In this document: positions 1 through 6,785 of the stretch, piece after piece
How the letters are laid out: every line of letters begins with the position of its first letter
Numbering within the stretch: position 1 is the stretch's first letter
DNA from: Streptomyces sp. RerS4
GTDB taxonomy: Bacteria > Actinomycetota > Actinomycetes > Streptomycetales > Streptomycetaceae
Assembly (NCBI RefSeq): GCF_023515955.1
Contig: NZ_CP097322.1
Span: forward strand, 5,566,501-5,630,500
Reading direction: 5' to 3'
DNA length: 64,000 nucleotides
Program-made: the position numbers and the translations under genes
Notes under the pieces: generated by a model
What the model was told of the DNA's origin: nothing
Database searches by the model: none
Seen by the model: only the letters and a program-made list of their open reading frames with translations

Positions 1-301
1 CGATGCGCTGGCGCACGTCCCAGCCGGAGGCCGAGGTGCCCTCCGGCGTACCGCCGCGCACGAACGGCGCGAATCCGGGGAAACCGGTGTCGGGGGCTTG
101 CCCGTCGGGGCGCGCGGTGTAGAGGGGACGGGTGATGAGCCCGTCCTCAAGCGTCGTGGACAGGGCTGCTTCCGCCGCCTCGCCGGATACTTCCTTGCCC
201 GACTTGCGCAGTACGCCTTCCACCAGGCGCTGCCACTGCTCATGTGTCGCGTCAGGAAACTCGGCGGCCAGGGAGAGCCCGTCGTCAGGCAGGACCGTCA
301 T
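1..301 (-). CDS. mutA: Methylmalonyl-CoA mutase small subunit, N-terminal part (cut by window edge)
   Basis: The reverse strand opens with ATG at 301 and reads without a stop to the window edge, giving about 100 residues. Residues near 70-100 carry the pattern RPLYTAR, then GFPGFAPFVRGG and GWDVRQ, which is the start of the substrate-binding TIM-barrel region of methylmalonyl-CoA mutase. The length of leader before that pattern fits the small, cobalamin-free subunit. The enzyme pair interconverts methylmalonyl-CoA and succinyl-CoA, important in Streptomyces for propionate metabolism and polyketide precursors. The large subunit would be expected further left, outside the window. The family is clear from the motifs; the small-subunit call rests on length. 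Confidence 0.85.
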   Translation of the reverse strand, partial: MTVLPDDGLSLAAEFPDATHEQWQRLVEGVLRKSGKEVSGEAAEAALSTTLEDGLITRPLYTARPDGQAPDTGFPGFAPFVRGGTPEGTSASGWDVRQRI

Positions 302-302
302 G

Positions 303-330
303 GCTCGAATGCTAGGGGGGCCGTTCGAGC
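303..330. promoter_or_regulatory. Inverted repeat at the mutA 5' end
   Basis: GCTCGAA (303-309) and TTCGAGC (324-330) are perfect 7-bp arms separated by 14 bases. They lie immediately upstream of the mutA start codon on the reverse strand. This could be an operator or a 5'-leader hairpin. Only the symmetry is seen. Confidence 0.3.
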
Positions 331-430
331 GAGACCATAAGCGCCGGATGTGATCTCGCACTCCCAGGTCAGACGGCCGAAACGCCCACTGCCCGGCCCC
401 ACCGGACCCCATCGGACCTCACCCGACCCC

Positions 431-1201
431 TCACGCGGGGAGCGAGTTGGGGTGCGAGCGGCGGCGGGCCGCGCTGAGGAGGGCCTGGATCTGGGCGCCC
501 GACTGCTCGACGTCGTCCAGGGGGGAGGGGAAGGGCAGCCGTACGTCGGTGTGGCCGCGCCGTTCCTCCAGGCGCAGGGTGATCCCGTAGCGGTCCAGGG
601 CCAGCGGCAGCGCGCGGACGACGGCGGCCGTGGGGAGCGGGTGGACCAAGCGCAGCAGGAGGGTGACGAGTTCGGGGTGGTCGTCGAGGAGGTGTGTGAG
701 CATGCCGGCCTCGTACGGGGCGAGCGGGTCGGGCCAGGCGTCGTCCAGCTCCTCCAGTCCGATGTACGAGGTCCCGTCCGCGGTCTCCAGGATCGCCTGG
801 CCGTACTCGACGCAGGTGGTGGCCCCGGGCTCGGCGCTCTCGTCGGCGTACGGGGTGAGGAGCCGGCCCACCACCGTGACGCGGGCGCGCACCCGGTCGC
901 GTACCGGGGTGGGCGCGATGTCGGTGAACTCCAGCCGGATGGCGGGGCGGACGTCGGGGAGGGCGGGGGCGGGGTGTCCGGCGGAGGGCGCGGCGGGGTG
1001 GAGGTGGAGCCGGCCGAGGACGTCGCTGCCGTCGAGGTGGCGGACCTCCTCGCGGACGCCGTCGGTGACGACGGTCATCGAGTGCGCGGCGGCGAGGACG
1101 GACCGCACCCGCTCGGCGTCGGTGGGCCGGGCGGGCCGGGTGGGCCCGGTGGCGGCGGGCGTGGCGGCGGAATCACCGGGCAGGCGCATGCGTCTCTCCA
1201 T
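431..1201 (-). CDS. DUF2470-domain protein under an iron box
   Basis: A 256-residue protein starting MERRMRLPGD; a start at Met5 is also possible. It has the layout of actinobacterial DUF2470 proteins: an N-terminal part with AAHSMTVVTDGVREEVRHLDGSDV, and a conserved DUF2470-like domain from about residue 150 (ADES...EYGQAILETADG, followed by LTHLLDDHPELVTLLLRLV). DUF2470 domains occur at the C terminus of HugZ-type heme-handling proteins, so a role in heme or iron metabolism is plausible. The perfect-armed iron box 12 bp upstream of the start supports iron-dependent repression. The gene stands alone, with a 129-bp gap before mutA. Function beyond the domain is inference. Confidence 0.75.
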   Translation of the reverse strand: MERRMRLPGDSAATPAATGPTRPARPTDAERVRSVLAAAHSMTVVTDGVREEVRHLDGSDVLGRLHLHPAAPSAGHPAPALPDVRPAIRLEFTDIAPTPVRDRVRARVTVVGRLLTPYADESAEPGATTCVEYGQAILETADGTSYIGLEELDDAWPDPLAPYEAGMLTHLLDDHPELVTLLLRLVHPLPTAAVVRALPLALDRYGITLRLEERRGHTDVRLPFPSPLDDVEQSGAQIQALLSAARRRSHPNSLPA

Positions 1202-1213
1202 CGTCCGGAGTGG

Positions 1214-1232
1214 TTAGGTATGCCTAACCTAA
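1214..1232. promoter_or_regulatory. Iron box (DmdR1/IdeR-type operator)
   Basis: TTAGGTATGCCTAACCTAA is a 19-bp near-palindrome. Its outer arms TTAGGT and CTAACCTAA match the actinobacterial iron-box pattern TTAGGTTAG-n-CTAACCTAA recognised by DtxR-family repressors. It lies 12 bp before the DUF2470 gene start and most likely covers that promoter. The next gene to the right is divergent, so it could also be affected, but it starts 145 bp away. Confidence 0.8.
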
Positions 1233-1344
1233 CCTAGCCCATCGGGTGGAGGGGCGGGACCCCGCGCCTCCGGATCCGGCCGGTTCCGTACGGCCGCTCG
1301 TGTCGTTGTTGGGCTGAACGGGTGAAACGCGAGAGGATGGGGGG

Positions 1345-1380
1345 ATGCACATGAAGCGTGAGGCCGAGGCGGCCCGGTGA
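1345..1380 (+). CDS. Possible 11-codon leader ORF overlapping the sflB start
   Basis: ATG at 1345 follows a purine-rich AGGATGGGGGG and opens an 11-residue peptide (MHMKREAEAAR). Its TGA stop (1378-1380) overlaps the GTG start of the next gene in a GTGA junction. Such an arrangement can couple translation of a downstream gene. It may equally be chance in a GC-rich leader, and no homologue is known to me. Confidence 0.25.
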   Translation: MHMKREAEAAR

Positions 1381-1772
1381 GCAGGTACGACGTCACCGAC
1401 GAACAGTGGGAGGGACTCGCGCAGGTGGTGCCGCTGCGCAGTCGCAACGAATGGCCCTCCCGGGTGGACCACCGCACGATTCCCAAGGTCCCCGGGGCCG
1501 CGGCGGCGGAACAGCGGCGCTTCGTGGTGATCCGGGTCCAGATCTTCGCGGACGCGCGGGAGGTGGCGGAGTACCTGATCGCGCAGATCCCGGTGCTGCT
1601 GGACCTCACGGGCGCGGACAGCGAAGTGGCCAAGCGCATCCTGGACTTCAGCAGTGGCGTGGTCTTCGGACTGGGCAGCGGGATGCACCGGGTCGACCGG
1701 AACGTCTTCCTGCTCGCGCCCGTCGGGACCGAGGTCGAGGGAATCGCGGCCGCGGCCGTCCCCCGATCGTAG
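1377..1772 (+). CDS. sflB: SepF-like protein (SflB/SflA type)
   Basis: A 131-residue protein with the SepF domain (DUF552) over about residues 45-128: RRFVVIRVQIFADAREVAEYL, then LLDLTGADSEVAKRILDFSSGVVFGLGSGMHRVDRNVFLLAP. SepF anchors FtsZ rings in actinobacteria. Streptomyces carry SepF plus two shorter paralogues, SflA and SflB, that lack the long acidic linker and membrane helix and affect polar growth. This protein has the short form. Proximity to the arginine deiminase/OTCase pair resembles my memory of the S. coelicolor sflB neighbourhood, but this was not checked. A strong hairpin follows the gene. Confidence 0.75.
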   Translation: MSRYDVTDEQWEGLAQVVPLRSRNEWPSRVDHRTIPKVPGAAAAEQRRFVVIRVQIFADAREVAEYLIAQIPVLLDLTGADSEVAKRILDFSSGVVFGLGSGMHRVDRNVFLLAPVGTEVEGIAAAAVPRS

Positions 1773-1799
1773 GAAGGTCGCGACGAGCAAACGGTTCGG

Positions 1800-1826
1800 C
1801 GGGCCCCCGGACGCCCCGGGGGCCCG
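1800..1826. terminator. GC-rich hairpin after sflB
   Basis: CGGGCCCCCGG (1800-1810) pairs with CCGGGGGCCCG (1816-1826) over 11 bp with a 5-base loop. There is no U-tract, as is usual in Streptomyces terminators. It ends only 12 bp before the start of the ATPase gene, so it may separate the two units. Confidence 0.6.
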
Positions 1827-1838
1827 TACCGTCCGGCC

Positions 1839-3320
1839 ATGGACGCCACCCTGGACACGGCGCGAGCCGCCACCCCCACCCCACCGGCCGCATTACCCAC
1901 CCCGACCACCCGCCCCGAGCCGGCCGCTCGCCCCGAGCCGGCCACCCGCCCGGAGCCGGCTGCTCGCTCCGTGCCGGCCGCTCGGTCCGTGCCGGTTGGC
2001 CGCTCGGTGCCGGCTGCTCGTCCTGAGGCGGCCGCTCGTCCCGGGTCGACCGCCCGTCCCGCCCCGGCCGGCCGCCCCGTGTCGGACGCTCGTCCTGAGC
2101 CGGCTGCTCGTCCTGAGGCGGCCGCTCGGGCCGAGGCGGTCGTTCGGGCCGAGGCGGCCGGGTTCGACCCGGCGGGGACGGCGGGTGGGTATCGGCGGCC
2201 CGCCGTGACCGAACTTCGGCTGTCCGCCTTCGGCCCGCACCGCGCGGCCAGCTTCGAGCTGGGCCCCGCGACCCTCTTCGCCGGCGCCAGCGGCAGCGGC
2301 AAGTCGCAGGCCCTGGCCGCCTACGAGGCCCTGGCCGCCCTCGGCTCCGGACGCACCCTCGACGAGGTCTTCCCCGACCCGACGGCCCGCGTACCCGAAC
2401 GGGCGCGCGCCGACGCGGACGGACGCCGCGGCTTCCGCTTCGGCTGCACGGTGGACGGACCCGTCGGCCCCGTCCGCCTCGACCTGGCCGTCCAGGCCGA
2501 ACCGGTGCTGCGGATCGCCGGCGAACGGCTCACCCAGGGCGACCGCGTCCTGCTGAACACCGCCCAACGCGACCCGCGCCGGCGCTCCGTCGAGGCCGCC
2601 TGGCTGACCGGCGGCGCCATCGGCATGACCCGCGCCCCCCTCCCCGACGACCGCCTGGGCACCGCCCTGCTCCCGCTGCGCGTCGCCGGCGCCACCGCCG
2701 GACAGCGGTGCGTCCTGGCCGCCGCCGAACAGGTCGTCGTCGCCCTGCGCTCGGTGTTCCCGTGCGACCCGAGGCCCGAGCGGATGCGGGCGCCGGTCCC
2801 CACCGGCGCGGGGCGACTGCGGCGCGACTGCGGCAACCTGGCCGACGTACTGCGCCGCACCCGCGACGAATGCGGCACCCGGCACGCCCTGTTGGCCGGC
2901 GCGGCGCGCACCGGCTGCGCCGGCCCGGTCGTCGAACTGGCCGTACGCGGCCCCGGCGGCCCCGGCGGCGGACTCGTCACCGCCCTGCTGGAACGCGGAC
3001 CCGACCGGCCCGCCACCGACCTCGGCCGACTCGGCGCGGGCGAGCTGCGCTTCCTCGCGCTGGCGCTCGTCCTGCTCACCGGGCCCGGGGTGCTGGCCGT
3101 GGACCCGGCCGCCGAACTGCTCTCGGCCCGGCAGGCGCTCACCGTCCTCGCCGACGGGTTCGACCGCGACCTCGACCGGAGCCAGAGCGCCGAACTGCTC
3201 CGCCTGGCCCTGCTGTCCGGCGCACGCGGTCACATCCGGCTCGTCGCGTCCGTCGGGGAGCGGACCGCCGCAACCGCCCGGGGGGTCTCCGGCGTCTCGG
3301 TGGTAGACCTGTCCCCATGA
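1839..3320 (+). CDS. SMC/ABC-like ATPase with Pro-Ala-Arg repeat N-terminus
   Basis: A 493-residue protein with two parts. Residues about 25-115 are a low-complexity region built from a six-residue unit of the kind RPEPAA. Residues 125-493 form an ATPase of the AAA_21/SMC-like class: AFGPHRAASFELGPATLFAG with Walker A GASGSGKS near residues 148-155, a signature-like LGAGELRFLALAL near 397, and a Walker-B region LLTGPGVLAVDPAAELL near 415-430. No membrane segment is seen. There is no Shine-Dalgarno sequence in the 12 bases between the hairpin and the ATG. It overlaps the MazG gene by ATGA, so the two are translationally coupled. The cellular role is unknown. Confidence 0.7.
   Translation: MDATLDTARAATPTPPAALPTPTTRPEPAARPEPATRPEPAARSVPAARSVPVGRSVPAARPEAAARPGSTARPAPAGRPVSDARPEPAARPEAAARAEAVVRAEAAGFDPAGTAGGYRRPAVTELRLSAFGPHRAASFELGPATLFAGASGSGKSQALAAYEALAALGSGRTLDEVFPDPTARVPERARADADGRRGFRFGCTVDGPVGPVRLDLAVQAEPVLRIAGERLTQGDRVLLNTAQRDPRRRSVEAAWLTGGAIGMTRAPLPDDRLGTALLPLRVAGATAGQRCVLAAAEQVVVALRSVFPCDPRPERMRAPVPTGAGRLRRDCGNLADVLRRTRDECGTRHALLAGAARTGCAGPVVELAVRGPGGPGGGLVTALLERGPDRPATDLGRLGAGELRFLALALVLLTGPGVLAVDPAAELLSARQALTVLADGFDRDLDRSQSAELLRLALLSGARGHIRLVASVGERTAATARGVSGVSVVDLSP
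1911..2160 (+). repeat. Degenerate 18-bp tandem repeat inside the ATPase gene
   Basis: A run of about 18-bp units around GAGCCGGCYGCTCGYCC encodes repeated RPEPAA, RSVPAA and RPEAAA hexapeptides. Units differ at a few positions, so the array is old or diversifying. It produces a flexible, arginine-rich spacer before the ATPase domain. Confidence 0.7.
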
Positions 3321-3721
3321 GTGCCGATCCCGCCCCGACCCCCGACCCCACCCCCGATCCTTCTCCGGAAGGCGAACGGCTGTACCGACTCCAGCGGCGG
3401 CTCGCCGATTTCGCCGCCGCCCGCGACTGGGGCCCGTACCACACGCCGAAGAACCTGGCCGTCGCCCTGAGCGTGGAGGCGTCCGAACTGGTCGAAATCT
3501 TCCAGTGGCTGACACCGGAACAGTCGGCGGAGGTGATGGAGAAGCCCGAAAGCGCACACCGGGTGACCGACGAGGTGGCCGACGTACTGGCGTATCTGCT
3601 GCAGTTCTGTGAGGTTCTCGGGGTGGATGTGCTGGATGCGCTGGCCGCGAAGATCGACCGGAACGAGCTCCGCTTCCCCGTGACCGGTTCGTCGCCTACT
3701 GATCGTCACTCTTCGGAGTGA
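3317..3721 (+). CDS. MazG-type nucleotide pyrophosphohydrolase
   Basis: A 134-residue all-alpha NTP-PPase. After a Pro/Asp-rich leader the fold shows LQRRLADFAAARDWGPYHTPKNLAVALSVEASELVEIFQWL, with the metal-binding ExxE, and then TDEVADVLAYLLQFCEVLGVD with the ExxD pair. This matches the short MazG/dUTPase-like family that removes pyrophosphate from non-canonical or excess NTPs. The ATG overlaps the ATPase stop by ATGA, suggesting a two-gene unit. The substrate cannot be told from sequence. Confidence 0.85.
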   Translation: MSADPAPTPDPTPDPSPEGERLYRLQRRLADFAAARDWGPYHTPKNLAVALSVEASELVEIFQWLTPEQSAEVMEKPESAHRVTDEVADVLAYLLQFCEVLGVDVLDALAAKIDRNELRFPVTGSSPTDRHSSE

Positions 3722-3843
3722 CGGCGTCGTCCACAACCATGTTTGTGTCCACAGATTTCCGAATACCCCTGGCTTTACTGGCTCGTTGCCTTCACTCTGG
3801 GTAGTGGAGGACGGCGGGATGTCGTGCGGACGGGGGACGGCAT

Positions 3844-4329
3844 ATGGATGCGGTACGGCTCATCGCGGCCGGCCGGCACGCTCTGGCACAGAGCGGCGCC
3901 GCGTGGGACATCGTGGGAGAGGCCTGGCAGGCCCAGGCGTTGGCGCAGGGGATGGGGAGCTGGCTGGCGGTCACCGGGCCGCCGGAGCTCAGATCGGAGG
4001 CACGGGGACTGGGGGAAGCGGGAGGCAGAGGCTGCGGCGTCATAGACCGGGCCGCCCTGCGCGGTGAGGGCAGCGCGCCCGAGATGCCGCCGAGGGCGGC
4101 GCGGCTGACCGGCGTCGCCGATGTCCGACAGGCGCTGCTCGGGCTTCAGGCACTGCTCGGGGAGGTCGGGATAGCCCTCGTGGGGGTGGCCTGCGCGACG
4201 GACGACGAAAGCCTGTACTGGCAGTGCATAGAGTCGATCGACGCGGCCGACGAGTCCAGCGATCGGGTGCGCTCCCTGCTGCGCCGGATGGTGGTGCGGG
4301 AGCGGGGGTCGGCCTCGGGCGTGCTCTGA
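3844..4329 (+). CDS. Conserved Streptomyces protein, DUF6099-like
   Basis: A 161-residue protein starting MDAVRLIAAGRHALAQ and ending near ESIDAADESSDRVRSLLRRM. Conserved-looking blocks are SWLAVTGPPELRSEARGL and LLGLQALLGEVGIALVGVACATDDESLYWQCIE. I associate this pattern with the actinobacterial family DUF6099, from memory. No signal peptide, membrane helix or catalytic motif is apparent. It stands alone, ended by a hairpin at 4338. No function can be assigned. Confidence 0.7.
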   Translation: MDAVRLIAAGRHALAQSGAAWDIVGEAWQAQALAQGMGSWLAVTGPPELRSEARGLGEAGGRGCGVIDRAALRGEGSAPEMPPRAARLTGVADVRQALLGLQALLGEVGIALVGVACATDDESLYWQCIESIDAADESSDRVRSLLRRMVVRERGSASGVL

Positions 4330-4337
4330 GGCCGATG

Positions 4338-4361
4338 GGTCCCGCCGCGCACGGCGGGACC
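4338..4361. terminator. Bidirectional hairpin between convergent genes
   Basis: GGTCCCGCCG (4338-4347) pairs perfectly with CGGCGGGACC (4352-4361) across a four-base loop. It sits between the DUF6099-like gene and the convergent small gene at 4423, as expected for a shared terminator. Confidence 0.7.
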
Positions 4362-4422
4362 GCACGTTCGGAAGCGACCGGTCGCAGTCCGAGGCGGAGG
4401 GGTCCGCTCAGAAGTCCCGGTC

Positions 4423-4695
4423 TCAGTGGTGGGGGTGGCGCTCGCCCTCGTGCACGCGGCTGCCCGGGGCCGCCTGTGCGGCGGTCGGAGCGCGGTCAGC
4501 GGTGTGCTGGAGGTCGGCGTCGAGCTGGGAGAGGTCGGCGTTCAGCGCCGCCATCAGTTCTTCCATCTGCTGCAGCAGGCCCTTCGGCGCGTCGCCCTGG
4601 GCGGGCACCGCGGACTCCTGGCGTGCTTGGTCGTGTGCTGCCTGTCCGGTGTGTCCGGTCTGTCGGGGGGTCTCCGGCACGACCTCGTGGGACAT
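4423..4695 (-). CDS. Small coiled-coil protein with His-rich tail, unknown function
   Basis: A 90-residue protein. The start at 4695 is chosen because AGGAGG lies 5 bases upstream; the same frame stays open further but without a ribosome site. The N-terminal half is Gln/Glu/Pro-rich (SHEVVPETPRQTGHTG). The middle, QQMEELMAALNADLSQLDADLQ, should form one amphipathic helix or coiled coil, and the C terminus is GERHPHH. It is not Pup, because it lacks the terminal Gly-Gly-Glu/Gln. It is divergent from the oxidoreductase at 4901. No function recognised. Confidence 0.55.
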   Translation of the reverse strand: MSHEVVPETPRQTGHTGQAAHDQARQESAVPAQGDAPKGLLQQMEELMAALNADLSQLDADLQHTADRAPTAAQAAPGSRVHEGERHPHH

Positions 4696-4900
4696 GGCGG
4701 CCTCCTCGGCCCTGGCCCTTCCGAGGCGGAAGGGGGCGGTGGACGCGTCGGTCGGCAGGCCGCCGGCGCGCGGGCCGGGCGGTCCGGCTCCGTCCGAGCC
4801 AACGATCCCCATCCGCCCTGGTCACTGGCAGGGCGAAGCGCGGGCCGCCCGGTTGACGCAGATTCACCCGGCAGGGGTGGGAGAAGGGCAGGATGGAGGC

Positions 4901-5824
4901 ATGGAGCTTCGTATTTTCACCGAACCCCAGCAGGGTGCCAGCTACGACACCCTCCTGAGCGTCGCCAAGGCCACCGAGGACCTGGGCTTCGACGCCTTCT
5001 TCCGCTCGGACCACTATCTGCGGATGGGGTCCGTGGACGGCCTGCCCGGTCCCACCGACGCCTGGATCACCCTCGCGGGCCTGGCCCGCGAGACCAAGCG
5101 GATCCGGCTCGGCACGCTGATGACGGCCGGCACCTTCCGGCTGCCCGGCGTCCTCGCGATCCAGGTCGCGCAGGTGGACCAGATGTCCGGCGGCCGCGTC
5201 GAGCTGGGGCTCGGCGCCGGCTGGTTCGAGGAGGAGCACAAGGCGTACGGGATCCCCTTCCCGGCCGAGCGGATGGCCCGGCTGGAGGAACAGCTCGCCA
5301 TCATCACCGGCCTGTGGGCCACCGCGCCCGGCGCCACCTTCGACTACCGGGGCACCCACTACCAGGTGGAGAACTCCCCGGCCCTGCCCAAGCCCGCCCA
5401 GGCCAAGGTGCCCGTCCTCATCGGCGGGCACGGCGCGCGGCGCACCCCGCGCCTGGCCGCGCGGTACGCGGACGAGTTCAACATGCCCTTCGCCTCGGTG
5501 GAGGACAGCCGCCGGCAGTTCGCGCGCGTCCGGGAGGCCGCCGCCGACGCCGGACGCAAGGCGGAGGAACTCGTCTACTCGAACGCCCTGGTGGTGTGCG
5601 TCGGCAAGAACGACGCCGAGGTCGCCCGTCGGGCCGCCGCCATCGGCCGCGAGGTCGACGAGCTCAAGGCCAACGGCCTGGCCGGCTCCCCGGCCGAGGT
5701 CGTGGACAAGCTCGGCACCTACGCCGCCATCGGCTCCTCCCGCGTCTACCTCCAACTCCTCGACCTCGACGACCTGGACCACCTGGAACTGATCTCCTCC
5801 CAGGTGCTCGCCCGGCTCGGCTGA
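4901..5824 (+). CDS. LLM-class F420-dependent oxidoreductase
   Basis: A 307-residue bacterial luciferase-like monooxygenase fold. Typical pieces are LGFDAFFRSDHYLRMG near the N terminus, TKRIRLGTLMTAGTFRLPGVLA, VDQMSGGRVELGLGAGWFEEEHKAYGI and VPVLIGGHGARRTPRLAARYADEFN. These proteins use F420 or FMN to reduce or hydroxylate small molecules; mycobacterial and Streptomyces members are mainly F420-dependent. The ATG at 4901 follows AGGATGGAGG. The homocysteine methyltransferase starts 18 bp later, so the two probably share a transcript. Substrate unknown. Confidence 0.85.
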   Translation: MELRIFTEPQQGASYDTLLSVAKATEDLGFDAFFRSDHYLRMGSVDGLPGPTDAWITLAGLARETKRIRLGTLMTAGTFRLPGVLAIQVAQVDQMSGGRVELGLGAGWFEEEHKAYGIPFPAERMARLEEQLAIITGLWATAPGATFDYRGTHYQVENSPALPKPAQAKVPVLIGGHGARRTPRLAARYADEFNMPFASVEDSRRQFARVREAAADAGRKAEELVYSNALVVCVGKNDAEVARRAAAIGREVDELKANGLAGSPAEVVDKLGTYAAIGSSRVYLQLLDLDDLDHLELISSQVLARLG

Positions 5825-5842
5825 CCGGACGGAGACCACACC

Positions 5843-6751
5843 GTGCCCCGCGCGACCGGCCCGCTCGCCGAAGCCCTGGCCCGCCGACCGGTACTCCTGG
5901 ACGGTGGGCTCGGCAACCAGCTGACCGCGCAGGGCTGCGACCTGTCCGGCGCCCTGTGGACGGGCCGGGTGCTCGCCGAACGACCGGACCAGGTGGAGGC
6001 CGCCCACACGGCCTACGTCGAGGCCGGCGCCGAGGTGCTGATCACCGCGAGCTACCAGGTCGGGCACGACCCCGCCCTCGCGGCGCGTTCCGTACGGGTG
6101 GCCGACCGCGCGGCGCGCGCCGCCGGGCACGCGGTGTGGGTGGCCGCCTCCGTCGGCCCGTACGGGGCGGTCCTCGCCGACGGCAGCGAATACCGGGGCC
6201 GGTACGGGCTGACCGGCCCGCGGCTGGAGGCCTTCCACCGGCCCCGCGTCGAGGCCCTGCTCGCGGCGGGGCCCGACGTCCTCGCGCTGGAGACCCTCCC
6301 CGACACCGACGAGGCCGATGCCCTGCTGCGCGTCCTGGCCGGGACGGGCGCACGGGCATGGCTGAGCTACACCGTCGCGGGCGAGCGCACCCGGGCCGGT
6401 CAGCCCCTCGCCGAGGCCTTCGCGCTCGCCGCCGCCGCGCCCGAGGTGATCGCGGTCGGCGTCAACTGCTGCGATCCGCGCGATGTCCTGCCCGCCCTGG
6501 AGGCGGCCGCCTCGGTCACCACCAAGCCCCTCCTCGCCTATCCCAACGACGGCTCCGTCTGGGACGCGAACACCACGACCTGGCACGCCCCGCCCGTCCC
6601 CGTCCCCTGGCCCGTCCCCGCCTGGTTGCACACCGGCGCCCGCCTCGTCGGCGGCTGCTGCCGCGTCGGCCCGCCCGACGTGGCGGCGCTGAGTCCGACC
6701 CTGCGCCCCGAGGCCGGCTCCGGGCCCGTCCCGCGCCCGGAAAAGCAGTAG
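5843..6751 (+). CDS. mmuM: Homocysteine S-methyltransferase
   Basis: A 302-residue Pfam S-methyl_trans protein: ARRPVLLDGGLGNQLTAQGCDL at the N terminus, then EAGAEVLITASYQ and ALETLPDTDEADALL. The three zinc-binding cysteines are in GVNCCDP (about residue 206) and GGCCRVG (about residue 270). It methylates homocysteine to methionine, usually with S-methylmethionine or S-adenosylmethionine as donor. The GTG start follows GGAGACC. The tail after residue 285 is Pro-rich and probably disordered. Confidence 0.88.
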   Translation: MPRATGPLAEALARRPVLLDGGLGNQLTAQGCDLSGALWTGRVLAERPDQVEAAHTAYVEAGAEVLITASYQVGHDPALAARSVRVADRAARAAGHAVWVAASVGPYGAVLADGSEYRGRYGLTGPRLEAFHRPRVEALLAAGPDVLALETLPDTDEADALLRVLAGTGARAWLSYTVAGERTRAGQPLAEAFALAAAAPEVIAVGVNCCDPRDVLPALEAAASVTTKPLLAYPNDGSVWDANTTTWHAPPVPVPWPVPAWLHTGARLVGGCCRVGPPDVAALSPTLRPEAGSGPVPRPEKQ

Positions 6752-6785
6752 GTCCGCGGCCCCCGAGCGGCAGATACTGAAGCGC

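Noticed and set aside
4423..4695. Small acidic protein considered as Pup (prokaryotic ubiquitin-like)
   Set aside because: It lacks the C-terminal Gly-Gly-Glu/Gln, ends in His residues, and no proteasome or PafA gene is near.
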